DNA of 45,157 nt from Nemertoderma westbladi (Eukaryota > Xenacoelomorpha > Nemertodermatida > Nemertodermatidae). The notes under the pieces are model-generated. The model saw only the letters and a program-made list of their open reading frames with translations. It did no database searches and was not told where the DNA came from. Of this stretch, positions 10,531-19,196 are shown one piece after another; position 1 is the stretch's first letter, and each line of letters starts with the position of its first letter. The stretch lies in contig JAUCBJ010005823.1 of the NCBI GenBank assembly GCA_032718475.1, forward strand, positions 1 through 45,157, in the 5' to 3' direction. The translations under genes were made by a program, and so were the position numbers.

Positions 10531-10717
10531 GGCATTCAGGTTTCTCTCAATATGTTTATCTCACTAAATGGCTTACTTGTTGTGACGTTATATACTGTCT
10601 ATTTGTAACTTTCAGAAAAATCAAATTCCAAAAGCTTCATATGGCAGACTATCCCCGTCGGAAGTATGCAAAGGTTTAATACGTTAGTGAGATAAACATA
10701 TTGAGAGAAACCTGAAT

Positions 10718-10995
10718 GCCTATGTCGGCACCTATGTCGGCACCTATGTCGGCACCTGTGTCGGCACCTGTGTCGGCACCTGTGTCGGCACCTGTGTCGG
10801 CACCTCTGTCGGCACCTGTGTCGGCACCTGTGTCGGCACCTGTGTCGGCACCTGTGTCGGCACCTGTGTCGGCACCTGTGTCGGCACCTGTGTCGGCACC
10901 TCTGTCGGCACCTGTGTCGGCACCTCTGTCGGCACGTGTGTCGGCACCTCTGTCGGCACCTCTGTCGGCACCTGTGTCGGCACCTCTGTCGGCAC
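10718..10995 (-). repeat. 12-bp minisatellite, right arm (~23 units)
   Basis: Units GTGTCGGCACCT, CTGTCGGCACCT and TATGTCGGCACC. Because 12 is a multiple of 3, several frames stay open on both strands (GADT, VPTQ, SAPV repeats); these are not evidence of a protein. Confidence 0.95.
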
Positions 10996-11255
10996 AGCGT
11001 CTACGTCCATACAGCCTATACATCTAGCAAGGGAAATTTTTTTATGATGTTTAATGATGTATTGATGTTTAATGATGTATGTTTAATGTAATGTTTAATG
11101 ATGTATATCATTAAATCAGACCTAGCCAATCACAAACGGCTTCATTCTAGCAGCTGTAGCCCATCGCTAGCGACTTCATTAAATCAGATTTTAATTAGGC
11201 ACCCGCAAATAGCTGATGACTTTCATATTATTTGCAGTATTTTAATTGAGTGAGG

Positions 11256-11517
11256 TGTGCTAGCGCACAACTCATCATTGTTACGAATTAAAATACAAAA
11301 GTATGGAATACAAAAGTAGTATAGTATGCTTTAGTACCGCTGACCTGTAAACCATCTTCCCATGGGCTTGCAGGTTACCTCCCTACACAGACCACATCTG
11401 ATATCCATGGATGCCAACTAACATCATGTAGAGGATAATAAGATAAATTACACAGCACAGGGAAATAAACCTTCCGTTAAACCTAAATAAGTGAATCTTT
11501 TGAAGGACCCAATTAAG
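11256..11517. other. Short intergenic stretch
   Basis: No feature seen. It is downstream of the minus-strand membrane-protein gene. AATAAA occurs here only on the plus strand, which is the wrong orientation for that gene. Confidence 0.4.
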
Positions 11518-11964
11518 TTAAAATGAAATCGCCAATACAACAGAGTCGGCAAGTTCTTGATTCTCTTCTGATAGCGCTTCGTAAAGTTCACGGTAAAACG
11601 TGTTGTCATTCTTCCTGGAGACCAAGTAGTTATGGTTTAGCCATGAACGTTCGATTGGCATATAAAATATTGCGCAAACAAGATTACTCCATGGCCGGTC
11701 TGACGTTACAGAGTTTTTAAAGCGAACGCCGCGAGCGAAGCGTTTGTATGCGAGGTGATCCATGGAGTGGGCAACCGAACATATAAAGAACAATTCGGGG
11801 TCGACAGGCACGTTATGTTTGAAGACGAGACGGTGAATATGTGTGCGAGCCACCAACATAAAGCGACAATAAGTTGATTCATCCTTCCAAGAGTTCAGAG
11901 ATTCTTTGTTATGCTTTGGGGGTCGTTGACCTGCAGCATTGAATGACAAAATTTTAAAGAACCA
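11518..11964 (-). CDS. Unrecognised membrane protein, C-terminal frame (~145 codons)
   Basis: This frame lies +1 relative to the frame before it and is open from just after an in-frame TAA (11,977-11,975) to the TAA at 11,520-11,518. There is no convincing ATG near its start; the first usable codon would be a non-ATG one, which argues that it is a continuation and not a gene of its own. The region is rich in Trp, His and Arg (ARTHIHRLVFKHNVPVDPEL, HSMDHLAYKRFARGV, RPWSNLVCAIFYM). No domain was recognised. The reading across the junction, NWFFKILSFNAAGQ, looks like coding sequence, which favours a one-base slip or sequencing error over an intron. Confidence 0.65.
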   Translation of the reverse strand, partial: WFFKILSFNAAGQRPPKHNKESLNSWKDESTYCRFMLVARTHIHRLVFKHNVPVDPELFFICSVAHSMDHLAYKRFARGVRFKNSVTSDRPWSNLVCAIFYMPIERSWLNHNYLVSRKNDNTFYRELYEALSEENQELADSVVLAISF

Positions 11965-12001
11965 ATTAGGACAGGATTAAGTAAACAACACCCGGATAGA
12001 A
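11939..12001 (-). other. Frame junction: +1 shift, 61-nt mini-intron, or indel
   Basis: Three readings fit. (a) A +1 slip at TCC-TAA-T, where skipping one base after the Ser codon restores the frame. (b) A 61-nt intron with donor GTGTTG and acceptor TGCAG, phase 1 on both sides, giving Y-P-G-Q-R. Its donor is weak. (c) A single-base insertion or deletion, real or from assembly. The sequence alone cannot choose between them. Confidence 0.6.
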
Positions 12002-12748
12002 ATATGAATATTCATTAATTATTTGGCCATGAAGAAACATAGCGTCATATACAGAGCCACATTCCCTTCTGTTCTTGTATAACTCGTCTTGGAAAGAATG
12101 TATGACCGGGTGGATTCCCCAAGCCAACACCTGTTGTAAAAGGTTGAGCATCTCACAAACCTCTGTTATTCTCTTACCATTGAATTCGTAGCGCGTTACT
12201 GCACGTTGAGGCAGTTCGAACTCAACAAGTATCTCACCATCATACCGATCCTCATGGTAGATTGTTGCCAGATTTTCAAGATGTAAGCGAAATTTTTTCC
12301 GTTTATCATATTCCATACTCCTATCGCGGCATTGCAGCTGAGTTTGGGAGTTGGTAGGGACTATGTAGATCAAAAATGACGATTCAATAATTAAATCAAC
12401 TACGTGACTTTCTAGAGGACGTACATTCCAGAAGGGGAAGATGTATAGACGAATGACATATAAGAGAGCAAAAAATGTATGAATTTCGTAGTTGAGTTTC
12501 TGCAGACTAAACATAAAAACGTGCCAAGCAGTCACTTCGGTTGGTGTCAAGTAGCCAACATCGTGCTGGCTGAGTCCTTTTCTTTTATTAATCGTGTAGT
12601 AGACATAAAACCCATTACCAAGTCCCCACATCATGTAGCTCAGTATAAAGATACCGAGAGCCGGAAATATTAACTCATTCAGAAAATATATCATTTTTCT
12701 TTTGAAAACGCCGTTATCGTTATAATTGAGATATTTCCCTGATTGCAT
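11966..12748 (-). CDS. Unrecognised membrane protein, N-terminal frame (260 codons)
   Basis: The ATG at 12,748 is preceded in frame by a stop 12 nt upstream, so the start is well fixed. The product begins with a short polar stretch, then hydrophobic segments at about 20-45 (FLNELIFPALGIFILSYMMW) and about 75-130 (two or three spans), and then a soluble region rich in charged residues with a 'LVEFELPQRAVTRYEF' strand-like stretch. Towards its end it reads HGQIINEYSYFYPGVVYLIL and then stops at TAA. I do not recognise the family. The following frame (11,964-11,518) continues in the same style, so this is probably the first two thirds of a protein of about 385-405 residues. It has no intron in its first 780 bases. 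Function unknown. Confidence 0.7.
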   Translation of the reverse strand: MQSGKYLNYNDNGVFKRKMIYFLNELIFPALGIFILSYMMWGLGNGFYVYYTINKRKGLSQHDVGYLTPTEVTAWHVFMFSLQKLNYEIHTFFALLYVIRLYIFPFWNVRPLESHVVDLIIESSFLIYIVPTNSQTQLQCRDRSMEYDKRKKFRLHLENLATIYHEDRYDGEILVEFELPQRAVTRYEFNGKRITEVCEMLNLLQQVLAWGIHPVIHSFQDELYKNRRECGSVYDAMFLHGQIINEYSYFYPGVVYLILS

Positions 12749-12759
12749 GCCTACAGACT

Positions 12760-13138
12760 ACAGACTACAATTATTTGGAATGATATTAATAATTGATTAC
12801 CTTCTTGAGCTAAAAATGTCCCCAATGTTTATTGTCGGAAGTTGTTGAGAAGTTACGACTGGCTGACTGGGATTGCATGCGTTTAGATTTTTCCCGGCAA
12901 AACAAATTGAATTAGGAAATGTAAAAAATTAAATTATTTAAGACATGAAACGAAAGACCATCAAAGCATAACAAGGTTTACACTTAATTTGAAAAAGAAT
13001 ATCCACACACTGTTTGTTATGTTTTCAATGCCGGTATTAAGTTCAAAATGGTCAATCACAAACAGCAAATATTACTTACAGTCTCCATTGTGTGTAGGCC
13101 TATAGATAGAAAACCCTTACCAAAATGAAATTACCATA
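12760..13138. other. AT-rich interval upstream of the membrane-protein gene
   Basis: This would hold the minus-strand promoter. No recognisable element was seen. Confidence 0.4.
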
Positions 13139-13405
13139 ATGGGAGAATCTTTTAGGCTCGTTAAGCCAAGGAATGCCTGTTCACCACCATGGGTGATCTT
13201 CCACAGTAAACCCTTCCACTCTGTTTCCCAAGTTGCCTTGGTTCCCATTTATCGACCACTGAAGGATGAAAGCCGGGGTTGGGCTAGGCTGCAGCATTTA
13301 AAGCACTGTGCCCAAACAGTGCTGCCCCATCTAGGGATCGAACCCGGGCTCCCTAATCGGATGCACAGTAATGTCACCACTAGACCAAGCTACTGCTTGC
13401 TACTG
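13139..13405 (-). repeat. tRNA-derived SINE (minus strand)
   Basis: On the minus strand the head reads AGCTTGGTCTAGTGGTGAC, a typical A-box region (TGGYCTAGTGG). About 25 nt later comes GGGTTCGATCCC, a near-perfect B box. A body of about 200 bp unrelated to tRNA follows (GCAGCACTGTTTGGGCACAG...). The A-to-B spacing and length fit a tRNA-derived SINE. The short plus-strand open frame across it is not a gene. Confidence 0.75.
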
Positions 13406-13532
13406 TAATTACCATAATGCAATTAAAGTAGCAACTATGGTCAAGAATAGAATACTCAGAATATTTGTGATTAATCATTTACAAATTTAGATGATTAGAA
13501 CTGAATCATCATTAAGGGGGAGGAGGGTAGAA

Positions 13533-13544
13533 CCCCCCCCCCCC
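13533..13544. repeat. Poly-C homopolymer (12)
   Basis: Uninterrupted C12, preceded within 20 bp by the G-rich stretch GGGGGAGGAGGG. Confidence 0.95.
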
Positions 13545-14014
13545 TGAACAATTTATTAAAATTATTGCCAATTAGGATTAGAGATTTCTATTTCTCTCTG
13601 AGCTCTAACCACTGTATGGAAGGTCAAATAGCCTTTATTCTAAAAGTGGAAAATTTATTGCCTCTCCCTAGAGGCTAGCGTTGGAATTAAATATTTCGCT
13701 AAAAATGCTACAACACCCCTTGACCAACTATAATTATAGTAGGTAAGTACATCCTCAATCTTAGACCTAATTTCGTGAAACTAACTTTTTTGGACTAAGC
13801 GCCATTGTCCAAAAAGTAAAGGGTTATTGACAAATTTCTTGTCTGACTTAGTCTCTAATGTTTGAATAGATTTCTTAAGATTTAAATCGATGATATACTA
13901 TTGAACCAAGCCCTATCGTGTTTATTTTTCATTTTTGGTGAGTATTTTTCCTCTTATTGCATGTATATTATGGTATTCTTCTGTGCACGGAATTGATAAA
14001 TTTTTGTTTAAAGT

Positions 14015-14033
14015 GGGGGGGGGGGGGGGGGGG
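14015..14033. repeat. Poly-G homopolymer (19)
   Basis: Uninterrupted G19, about 60-80 bp before the first copy of the 720-bp direct repeat. Confidence 0.95.
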
Positions 14034-14093
14034 TATACCTTTTTTTAATGACTGCCAATTAGTGGTAAATGATAATATTGCTATTTTATCATG

Positions 14094-14545
14094 AGCCAAA
14101 AACGAAGAAAATTGGTTGAAAAATGACGGAGGAGTATTAATTTGAAAATGAAAAATTACATTCCGAGAAAATGCCCTTCAAAGTTTAAACCTACTGTACA
14201 GTTTGCGCCAAAATTGGCTGTCTGTGTTCTGGTTGGTTAATTATTTCTGGTACGAAGGATGCACACCAAGGAGTTAAAATTTTCATTACGGGGGTTTTAG
14301 GTTTTAGGTTTTAATGTTTGGTGGAATCTAATCTGTCTGTCTTTCTATCGGTTTTCTGCCTTTCTTACAATTTGACGGACAGACCGTCATACAGAAGAAC
14401 AGTGATAACTCGAGAACTGAAAGAGCGGTTTTCAGACTTGTAATCCCCACTAAATTCTACTCTAGATTAAATAAAGAAACAACAGTTTGTAAATTTGACC
14501 TAATTAATGTGGGAGGGGGTGGGCCTTTAATACATTTAACGTCAA
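14094..14545 (+). repeat. Dispersed repeat, copy 1 of 3
   Basis: Shared with 14,814-15,275 in order: 'GAGCCAAA', AAATTGGTTGAAAAAT, 'GGCTGTCTG.G.TCTGGTTGGTTAAT', TTTTAATGTTTGGTG, 'GTCATAC.GAA.AACAG', and a G-rich block GGAGGGGGT near the end. The period between the copies is 720 bp. No protein was recognised. Confidence 0.8.
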
Positions 14546-14813
14546 GACCTATGTTTTACTACTTTATTTTGTTAATGTTTGATAATTACTATATTATTGA
14601 TAATATTATGATGTTAAATATACCAGTTGTTTCAGCTTAACTAACTAATTACTGAAGTTATCTTATAGAATTTTTAGTTAGTCTTCTAATTTTAAATACT
14701 TAATTTAATTTTTTAATACGTTTTTTGATTAAAATCGGCGAATTAAAAAAATGGAAATAATTATCAAAATTCCATAAGATAATTTTTAAAGAACAGCCGA
14801 AACCCTTTCAAAT

Positions 14814-15275
14814 GAGCCAAACATAATGAAATTGGTTGAAAAATTGCGGAGAAGTAAAATGTAATTCCGAGATTATAAATTGCATTCAAAGATTAACCTT
14901 CCCGTGCAAAACTGGCTGTCTGCGGTCTGGTTGGTTAATAAATTAATAACGATTGAAGCACACCACCGCACCGAGCTGAAATTTTCTTTACGGGAGTTTT
15001 CGGGATCGCTGATTTGATTTCCATTGCCAGTTTTAATGTTTGGTGAAATCTAGTGTGTCTATCTGACTGTCGGTTGTCTGTCTATCTTGCAATTTGTACA
15101 TACGGTCGGTCATACGGAAAAACAGCGATCACGTGATAACTAAACGAGTGTCGCTAAGCGGTTCTTGAGATTTGAAATCCTCATTAAATTCTTATCTAGA
15201 TATAGTAAATTAAAACAAAAATGAGGAAATTTGTCTCGGAGGGGGTTATACACCCATTAATGTCCTTAAAAATTG
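14814..15275 (+). repeat. Dispersed repeat, copy 2 of 3
   Basis: Direct copy of 14,094-14,545, diverged by substitutions and small indels. It includes a block, GGGATCGCTGATTTGATTTCC, that the first copy has lost but which resembles 'GTTCGCTGAATTCATTTCC' in the third copy near 24,979. Confidence 0.8.
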
Positions 15276-15499
15276 TGTACTAATTGTTTGATACGCCATA
15301 ATTAATTTTTCAATAACGAACGATTATAAAACTCGTCAATAAAATATAAATGTGACAATCCAAATCCTATTAATCATTGTATAACATTACCGAGGGCTGC
15401 CAACTTTACCTAACAATAACTTGGAGTGCCAGAAATAATTTACATCCACCATTCATTTATGATCAACTATATAAAATAAGTATATTGTGAGGTCATGTG

Positions 15500-15640
15500 A
15501 GGCGAGCCACGAAAGTAAGCGAGCTTAGCATACGGGCACCACTAACTCAATCGGTGTGTCTGTTGTGGGGCGAGCCACGAAAGTAAGCGAGCTTAGCATA
15601 CAGGTACCACTAACTCAATCGGTGTGTCTGTTGTTCTAAT
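15500..15640 (+). repeat. 68-bp direct duplication
   Basis: Two nearly identical direct copies containing GGCGAGCCACGAAAGTAAGC and CACTAACTCAATCGGTGTGT. They differ at only a few positions, so the duplication is recent. A diverged reverse copy lies at 104-165. Confidence 0.85.
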
Positions 15641-15708
15641 CTATCCAATATTATTAGGCTTGGCATCAGCTGGTTGCTAGTATATATCATGTGCATTTCT
15701 GTCATTTG

Positions 15709-15807
15709 GGCACAGCTTTGCAAAGTCGGCAATGACGTCCAGGTGGGGTCGAACTGGTGACCTCCGGGTTGGAAGCCTGACGTTCTAACAATTCAGCTAG
15801 CGGATCA
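15709..15807 (-). repeat. tRNA-derived SINE head (minus strand)
   Basis: On the minus strand this reads TAGCTGAATTGTTAGAACG (A-box region), then an anticodon-arm-like stretch, then AGTTCGACCCC (B box). The cloverleaf is degenerate, so it is a SINE and not a working tRNA. A second, more decayed copy lies at 16,171-16,238. Confidence 0.7.
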
Positions 15808-15814
15808 TTTAAAA

Positions 15815-16080
15815 GGTAGACCTGGAAATACTATCTGATACCTTGTATGTTTTAATTTACCAATTTACCTTCTTATTGCTTCCCATCTGTCAATACCATC
15901 CTATGCTGCCACTACTGTGCACACTGCTTAACCCTAACTGTACTTATCCTTCTTAAACCACTTAAAATAACAACCTTCACAACCGCAAATAAAAGGGCAG
16001 TGTATCTTAATCATGAACCATCACGGCCACAATGATTGATTATTCTCTTTAACTACTGATTTAGGCAGGACAGTTACACC
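15815..16080 (+). repeat. Dispersed repeat, copy 2 (partner at 1540-1760)
   Basis: Same family as 1540-1760: CTGGAAATACTATCTGATA, CTGTCAATACCATCCTATG and ACCATCACGGCCACAATGAT. Here it follows a SINE directly; at the other site it follows a foldback arm. Confidence 0.8.
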
Positions 16081-16105
16081 CATAGAGAAATGCGACCGAT
16101 GTATT

Positions 16106-16313
16106 TTTATAATTTATTACTGGTGTTTTGGGTGAATGAGTGATTTCATATAATTAGTAATAAATTTGTTGGGCACAGCTTTGCAAAGTCGGCAATAACG
16201 TCCACGTGGGATCGAACTGGTGACCTATGGGTTGGATGTTATAATAATTATAAAAGTTTTAATAATATGAAACCACTTATTCGCCCAAAACACCACTAAT
16301 AAAATATAAAAAC
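16106..16313. repeat. Foldback enclosing a decayed SINE
   Basis: The left arm (16,106-16,160) has 'ACTGGTGTTTTGGGTGAAT'. The right arm (16,258-16,313) has the complementary 'TTCGCCCAAAACACCACT', with matching flanks ('TATGAAA.CACT'). The spacer holds 16,171-16,238, a partial copy of the SINE at 15,709-15,807 that keeps GGATCGAACTGGTGACC. Confidence 0.75.
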
Positions 16314-16319
16314 AAAAAT

Positions 16320-16884
16320 AATTGTCACTTTAAATCTTTTACGGACGCAAACGCTATAAAGTGCTATTATATAAACAATGACTTACAGTACAGTAGTTCA
16401 ATTAATTAAAAATTATTGGTTCAGTAACAACTGGGACTTGGATGCTACAAAACCCCTGTGTAATTGCTTCTCTTTTTGTTTATTATCTTTATTATTCAGT
16501 TAAGGTCATCAATTCATATTCCTTACTAGGCGTCCTACGGGTAGGCATACCTTTAGCTCTAATACAGTACATAAAGTGGGTCTGTAGTGTTATACAGTAG
16601 GTTTAGTCTATTATTATTATAATTCTAATAAGTACGCGATTGTCCTCGCCTTCGGTCTCTGCAACTGGATCGAGCTGAGGCTGGTGGAAGGGTGGAGCTG
16701 GAGCCACACCGGGTGGTATACCTTTACAACACTATTCCAGGGCAGGGAGGTTAAACTTTTATTAGCATTGCAAATAACGAACGAAAGTGCTATTGTGTTG
16801 TGCATTATAATGTCCTGCATGTTTCACTTTTACTTGTATTGTTGATAGTACTGTATGTAGAGTGTATTCTCTTGCAATAAAGAA
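16320..16884. other. Interval with a GC-rich patch, gene uncertain
   Basis: Mostly AT-rich, but 16,633-16,750 is distinctly GC-rich. On the plus strand it stays open for about 70 codons to 16,846, reading AIVLAFGLCNWIELRLVEGW and onward. I do not recognise the peptide, and both strands are open, so it may be a decayed element or a stray exon. Confidence 0.25.
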
Positions 16885-17015
16885 ATAATTTTGCCGAAAC
16901 GCAACCTTTTGCCAGAAACGCAACTTTTTTGGCGAATCGCGACTGTTGCCGAAACGCAGCTTGTTGCCGAAACGTAACATTTTTGCCGAATCACACTTTT
17001 TTGCAGAAACGCGAC
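16885..17015. repeat. ~18-bp degenerate tandem repeat (~7 copies)
   Basis: Units around TTGCCGAAACGCAAC with variants (GCCAGAAACGCAAC, GGCGAATCGCGAC, GCAGAAACGCGAC). The open minus-strand frame across it is a by-product. Confidence 0.85.
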
Positions 17016-17274
17016 GACACTGTTTCAAGGGCGGTAAATACGTGAACTGAACGATTTGCTCTTTCGGCCATTTTTTTATATATTTTTGGTCAGAAATCCC
17101 CATAGATTAACCGATGGTTAAGATGATTAATTAATCTCTACTGAGATTGGTGGATTCTAGATTTAATTATCACATCTCGTCATGTGCTACATTGTCACGC
17201 TCTCGGTAAAGTTGTATATGTACATAGTGTAATTACGTTTTATATTGGTTTTAGGTTAGCGTAGTGTAATATTG

Positions 17275-17445
17275 TATTTGTAACCAAGTAACATAAAGGA
17301 CCCCCTTGGAAATAAGCTGCAAAGCTTTAGGGGTAATCCTATATGTTATGTTGGACAATACCTTTATACCGGTACATTGTTTGGTGTATTTGTTATTGTT
17401 TTTACATAATGTATAAATAAATCTATCTATCTATCTATCTATGTG
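17275..17445 (+). mobile_element. Probable non-LTR retrotransposon 3' end with (CTAT)n tail
   Basis: 'GGACCCCCTTGGAAATAAGC', then 'GCTTTAGGGGTAATCCT' and a T/A/G-rich stretch ending ATAAATAAAT and about five CTAT units. This order resembles the 3' ends of non-LTR elements found widely in marine invertebrates, from recollection of the family type. No coding part is left. Confidence 0.55.
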
Positions 17446-17818
17446 CCGATTTTACAGAAAATTCTATAGAATTTGTTTCCGGTAGAAATTGTGTAAATGA
17501 AAAATATCTCCTACTAATGTTTTTGGTTCACGAGGTCACGGTGGAACCCCTCACTAATGTGATTTTTCCTTTGCCGAGAAGCTTTGCTTACTTGCGGTTT
17601 GATTGGCTTTTCGGTTTGACTAAGGGAACACGGTTTACCATGGCATTATCTGTTTGCACGTGGTAATAGATTAACCAATAGAGGGTTTATTGGCTATAGG
17701 CCTACTACTGTACAACAACCGAATGTTACTTCGCTAAATAATATTGGTTGACCGATAACCTAACAGATATAAGGAATGCGGTAATAGTTACACTGTAAAT
17801 TATATAGGCCTATCTTTA
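17446..17818. other. Interval without recognised feature
   Basis: No gene, array or clear inverted repeat seen. Confidence 0.4.
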
Positions 17819-17914
17819 TTAACCAGTTAGGGAGTTATTTGCCCAGTTATTTAATTTAGGGTTTACCATCCCGAGGGTTAAATAACTAGGGCAAATAACT
17901 GCCTCACTGGTTAA
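17819..17914. repeat. Short MITE-like inverted repeat (~36-bp arms)
   Basis: The left arm 17,819-17,854 begins TTAACCAGTTAGGGAGTTAT and the right arm 17,878-17,914 ends CTGGTTAA. The arms match at about 9 of 10 positions, with a 23-nt loop. The whole unit is about 96 bp and begins and ends with TTAACCAGT / ACTGGTTAA. Confidence 0.85.
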
Positions 17915-18344
17915 TAAACATGTTATTGCAGACTTTAAATTATAACTTGTTGCCATTATTTTTCTGGAGCAGTTCCAGTTACCCAACCACAACCGCTTCA
18001 ACGCATGTAGCAATCAAAGATTTCAAAAATAATAAAATGGGGCATGTAATTTTTGGGTAATAATATTTATTTATTACACTATACATTAACTATATTGATT
18101 GAAAATATATTGTTAAAATTTCAGCCAATCAAAAGCCAGATAAATTCATTAATAATGGGATTACCATCCACGGGCACCACCATCTCGTTTTACCAACGGG
18201 AACCGTTTTACAAATCCGTACCGTATTTTTATAAAGTTGAACATTACAAATTGAACATATTCTAGGTTCGCCAAGAAGTAAATTATTGTACAGTAGGTAG
18301 TCTCTAATCTAATCGCAATCGGATCCTCAAGTATTATGCAAATG

Positions 18345-18528
18345 GGCGGTCGCACGAATCGTTATTAGGCCTACTAGGTGGCGGTCGCACGAATCGTTAT
18401 TAGGCCTACTAGGTGGCGGTCGCACGAATCGTTATTAGGCCTACTAGGTGGCGGTCGCACGAATCGTTATTAGGCCTACTCGGTGGCGGTCGCACGAATC
18501 GTTATTAGGCCTACTAGGTGGCGGTCAC
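18345..18528. repeat. 35-bp minisatellite (5 full copies plus a partial)
   Basis: Nearly perfect units starting at 18,345, 18,380, 18,415, 18,450 and 18,485, with a partial unit at 18,520. Each contains GGCGGTCGCACGAATCG and TTAGGCCTACTAGG. One substitution (ACTCGGT) is in the fifth unit. Confidence 0.97.
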
Positions 18529-18884
18529 AATAGAAAGGGACATAATGACATATTTCATAGTTCTGAGAAAAACGCGTTTAAAGATTGGACAATTTCTTGC
18601 AATAAAAAATCTTGTTATGAGGGAAATTTAATTTCGTTTTTATCGTATCTGTTTTTTTTATATTGTTGTCAAGTTATTTAGTTTTGAAACTCTAAGCTAT
18701 CGTGAAATGGGGAAGAGGAATACAGTATAATTATTAATCTATATAGGCCGGTAGGTTCTAAGGCGAAGGAGGCAAAGTCGACATTTACATATAGATTGAT
18801 ACCATTTAATTAGGTTAAACTGATTTATAGTGGTTTGAAGTTTAATGTTTGAGTTGCTAACATTGTTTAATTATAAGCTACTGG
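18529..18884. other. Interval without recognised feature
   Basis: AT-rich; no gene or repeat structure seen. Confidence 0.4.
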
Positions 18885-19060
18885 AATCTACTGGAACTAC
18901 TGGAATCGAATCGAAATGGAATCGAAAATCGAACGAATTTCACTGGGTCGAAATCGAATCGAAAGCTATTTTTCCAGAAATCGAATCGAATCGAAAAATG
19001 ACGAAATCGAATCGAAAATCGAAAGAAAATATTCGATTCGATTCGACTTTTGAAATTTAA
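18885..19060. repeat. (AATCG)n-like low-complexity array
   Basis: Interspersed GAATCGAATCGAAA units ending with the complementary form ATTCGATTCGATTCG, so the 3' end can fold back. It is followed near 19,100-19,160 by AATAGAAAT repeats. Confidence 0.8.
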
Positions 19061-19196
19061 ACGAAATCACAGCCTAGATTGATTGAATTAATTATGTGAT
19101 ATAGAAATAGAAATAAAAATAGAAATAGTTGTAGAAAGTAGTAGAAATAGAGAATAGAAATAGTTTGATTTAACTTTTTTGTGATTTAAATTTTTT

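Larger units (their letters stand above)
10194..11255. mobile_element. 1.06-kb foldback element with minisatellite arms
   Basis: The left arm (10,194-10,567) and right arm (10,684-11,255) are inverted copies around a 116-bp spacer. Outer ends: CCTCACTTAAATTAAAATAC on the left, and the complement of CCTCACTCAATTAAAATAC on the right. Further matching blocks are AAAATCTGAATTAATGAA / AAAATCTGATTTAATGAA, CCGCTAGCGAT / TCGCTAGCGAT, GTAGACGCTGTGC, and the innermost GTTTATCTCACTAA. Each arm contains a 12-bp minisatellite, 7 units on the left and about 23 on the right, so the two arrays are complementary. No transposase is visible. The organisation fits foldback-type nonautonomous DNA elements. Target duplications were not resolved. 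Confidence 0.85.

Noticed and set aside
10342-11027. Repetitive open frames (GADT, VPTQ, SAPV) on both strands
   Set aside because: They are products of a 12-bp minisatellite inside an inverted repeat; opposite strands are open equally.
11950-11962. TTTAAAA as a -1 slippery heptamer for the split membrane-protein gene
   Set aside because: The upstream frame already stops at TAA before this heptamer, and the shift needed is +1, not -1.
13139-13408. 89-codon plus-strand open frame
   Set aside because: It runs antisense through a tRNA-derived SINE and shows no protein resemblance.
16617-16850. GC-rich patch open on both strands as a gene
   Set aside because: The translations match nothing I know. 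There is no splice signal or start that decides for either strand, so it is kept only as an uncertain interval.
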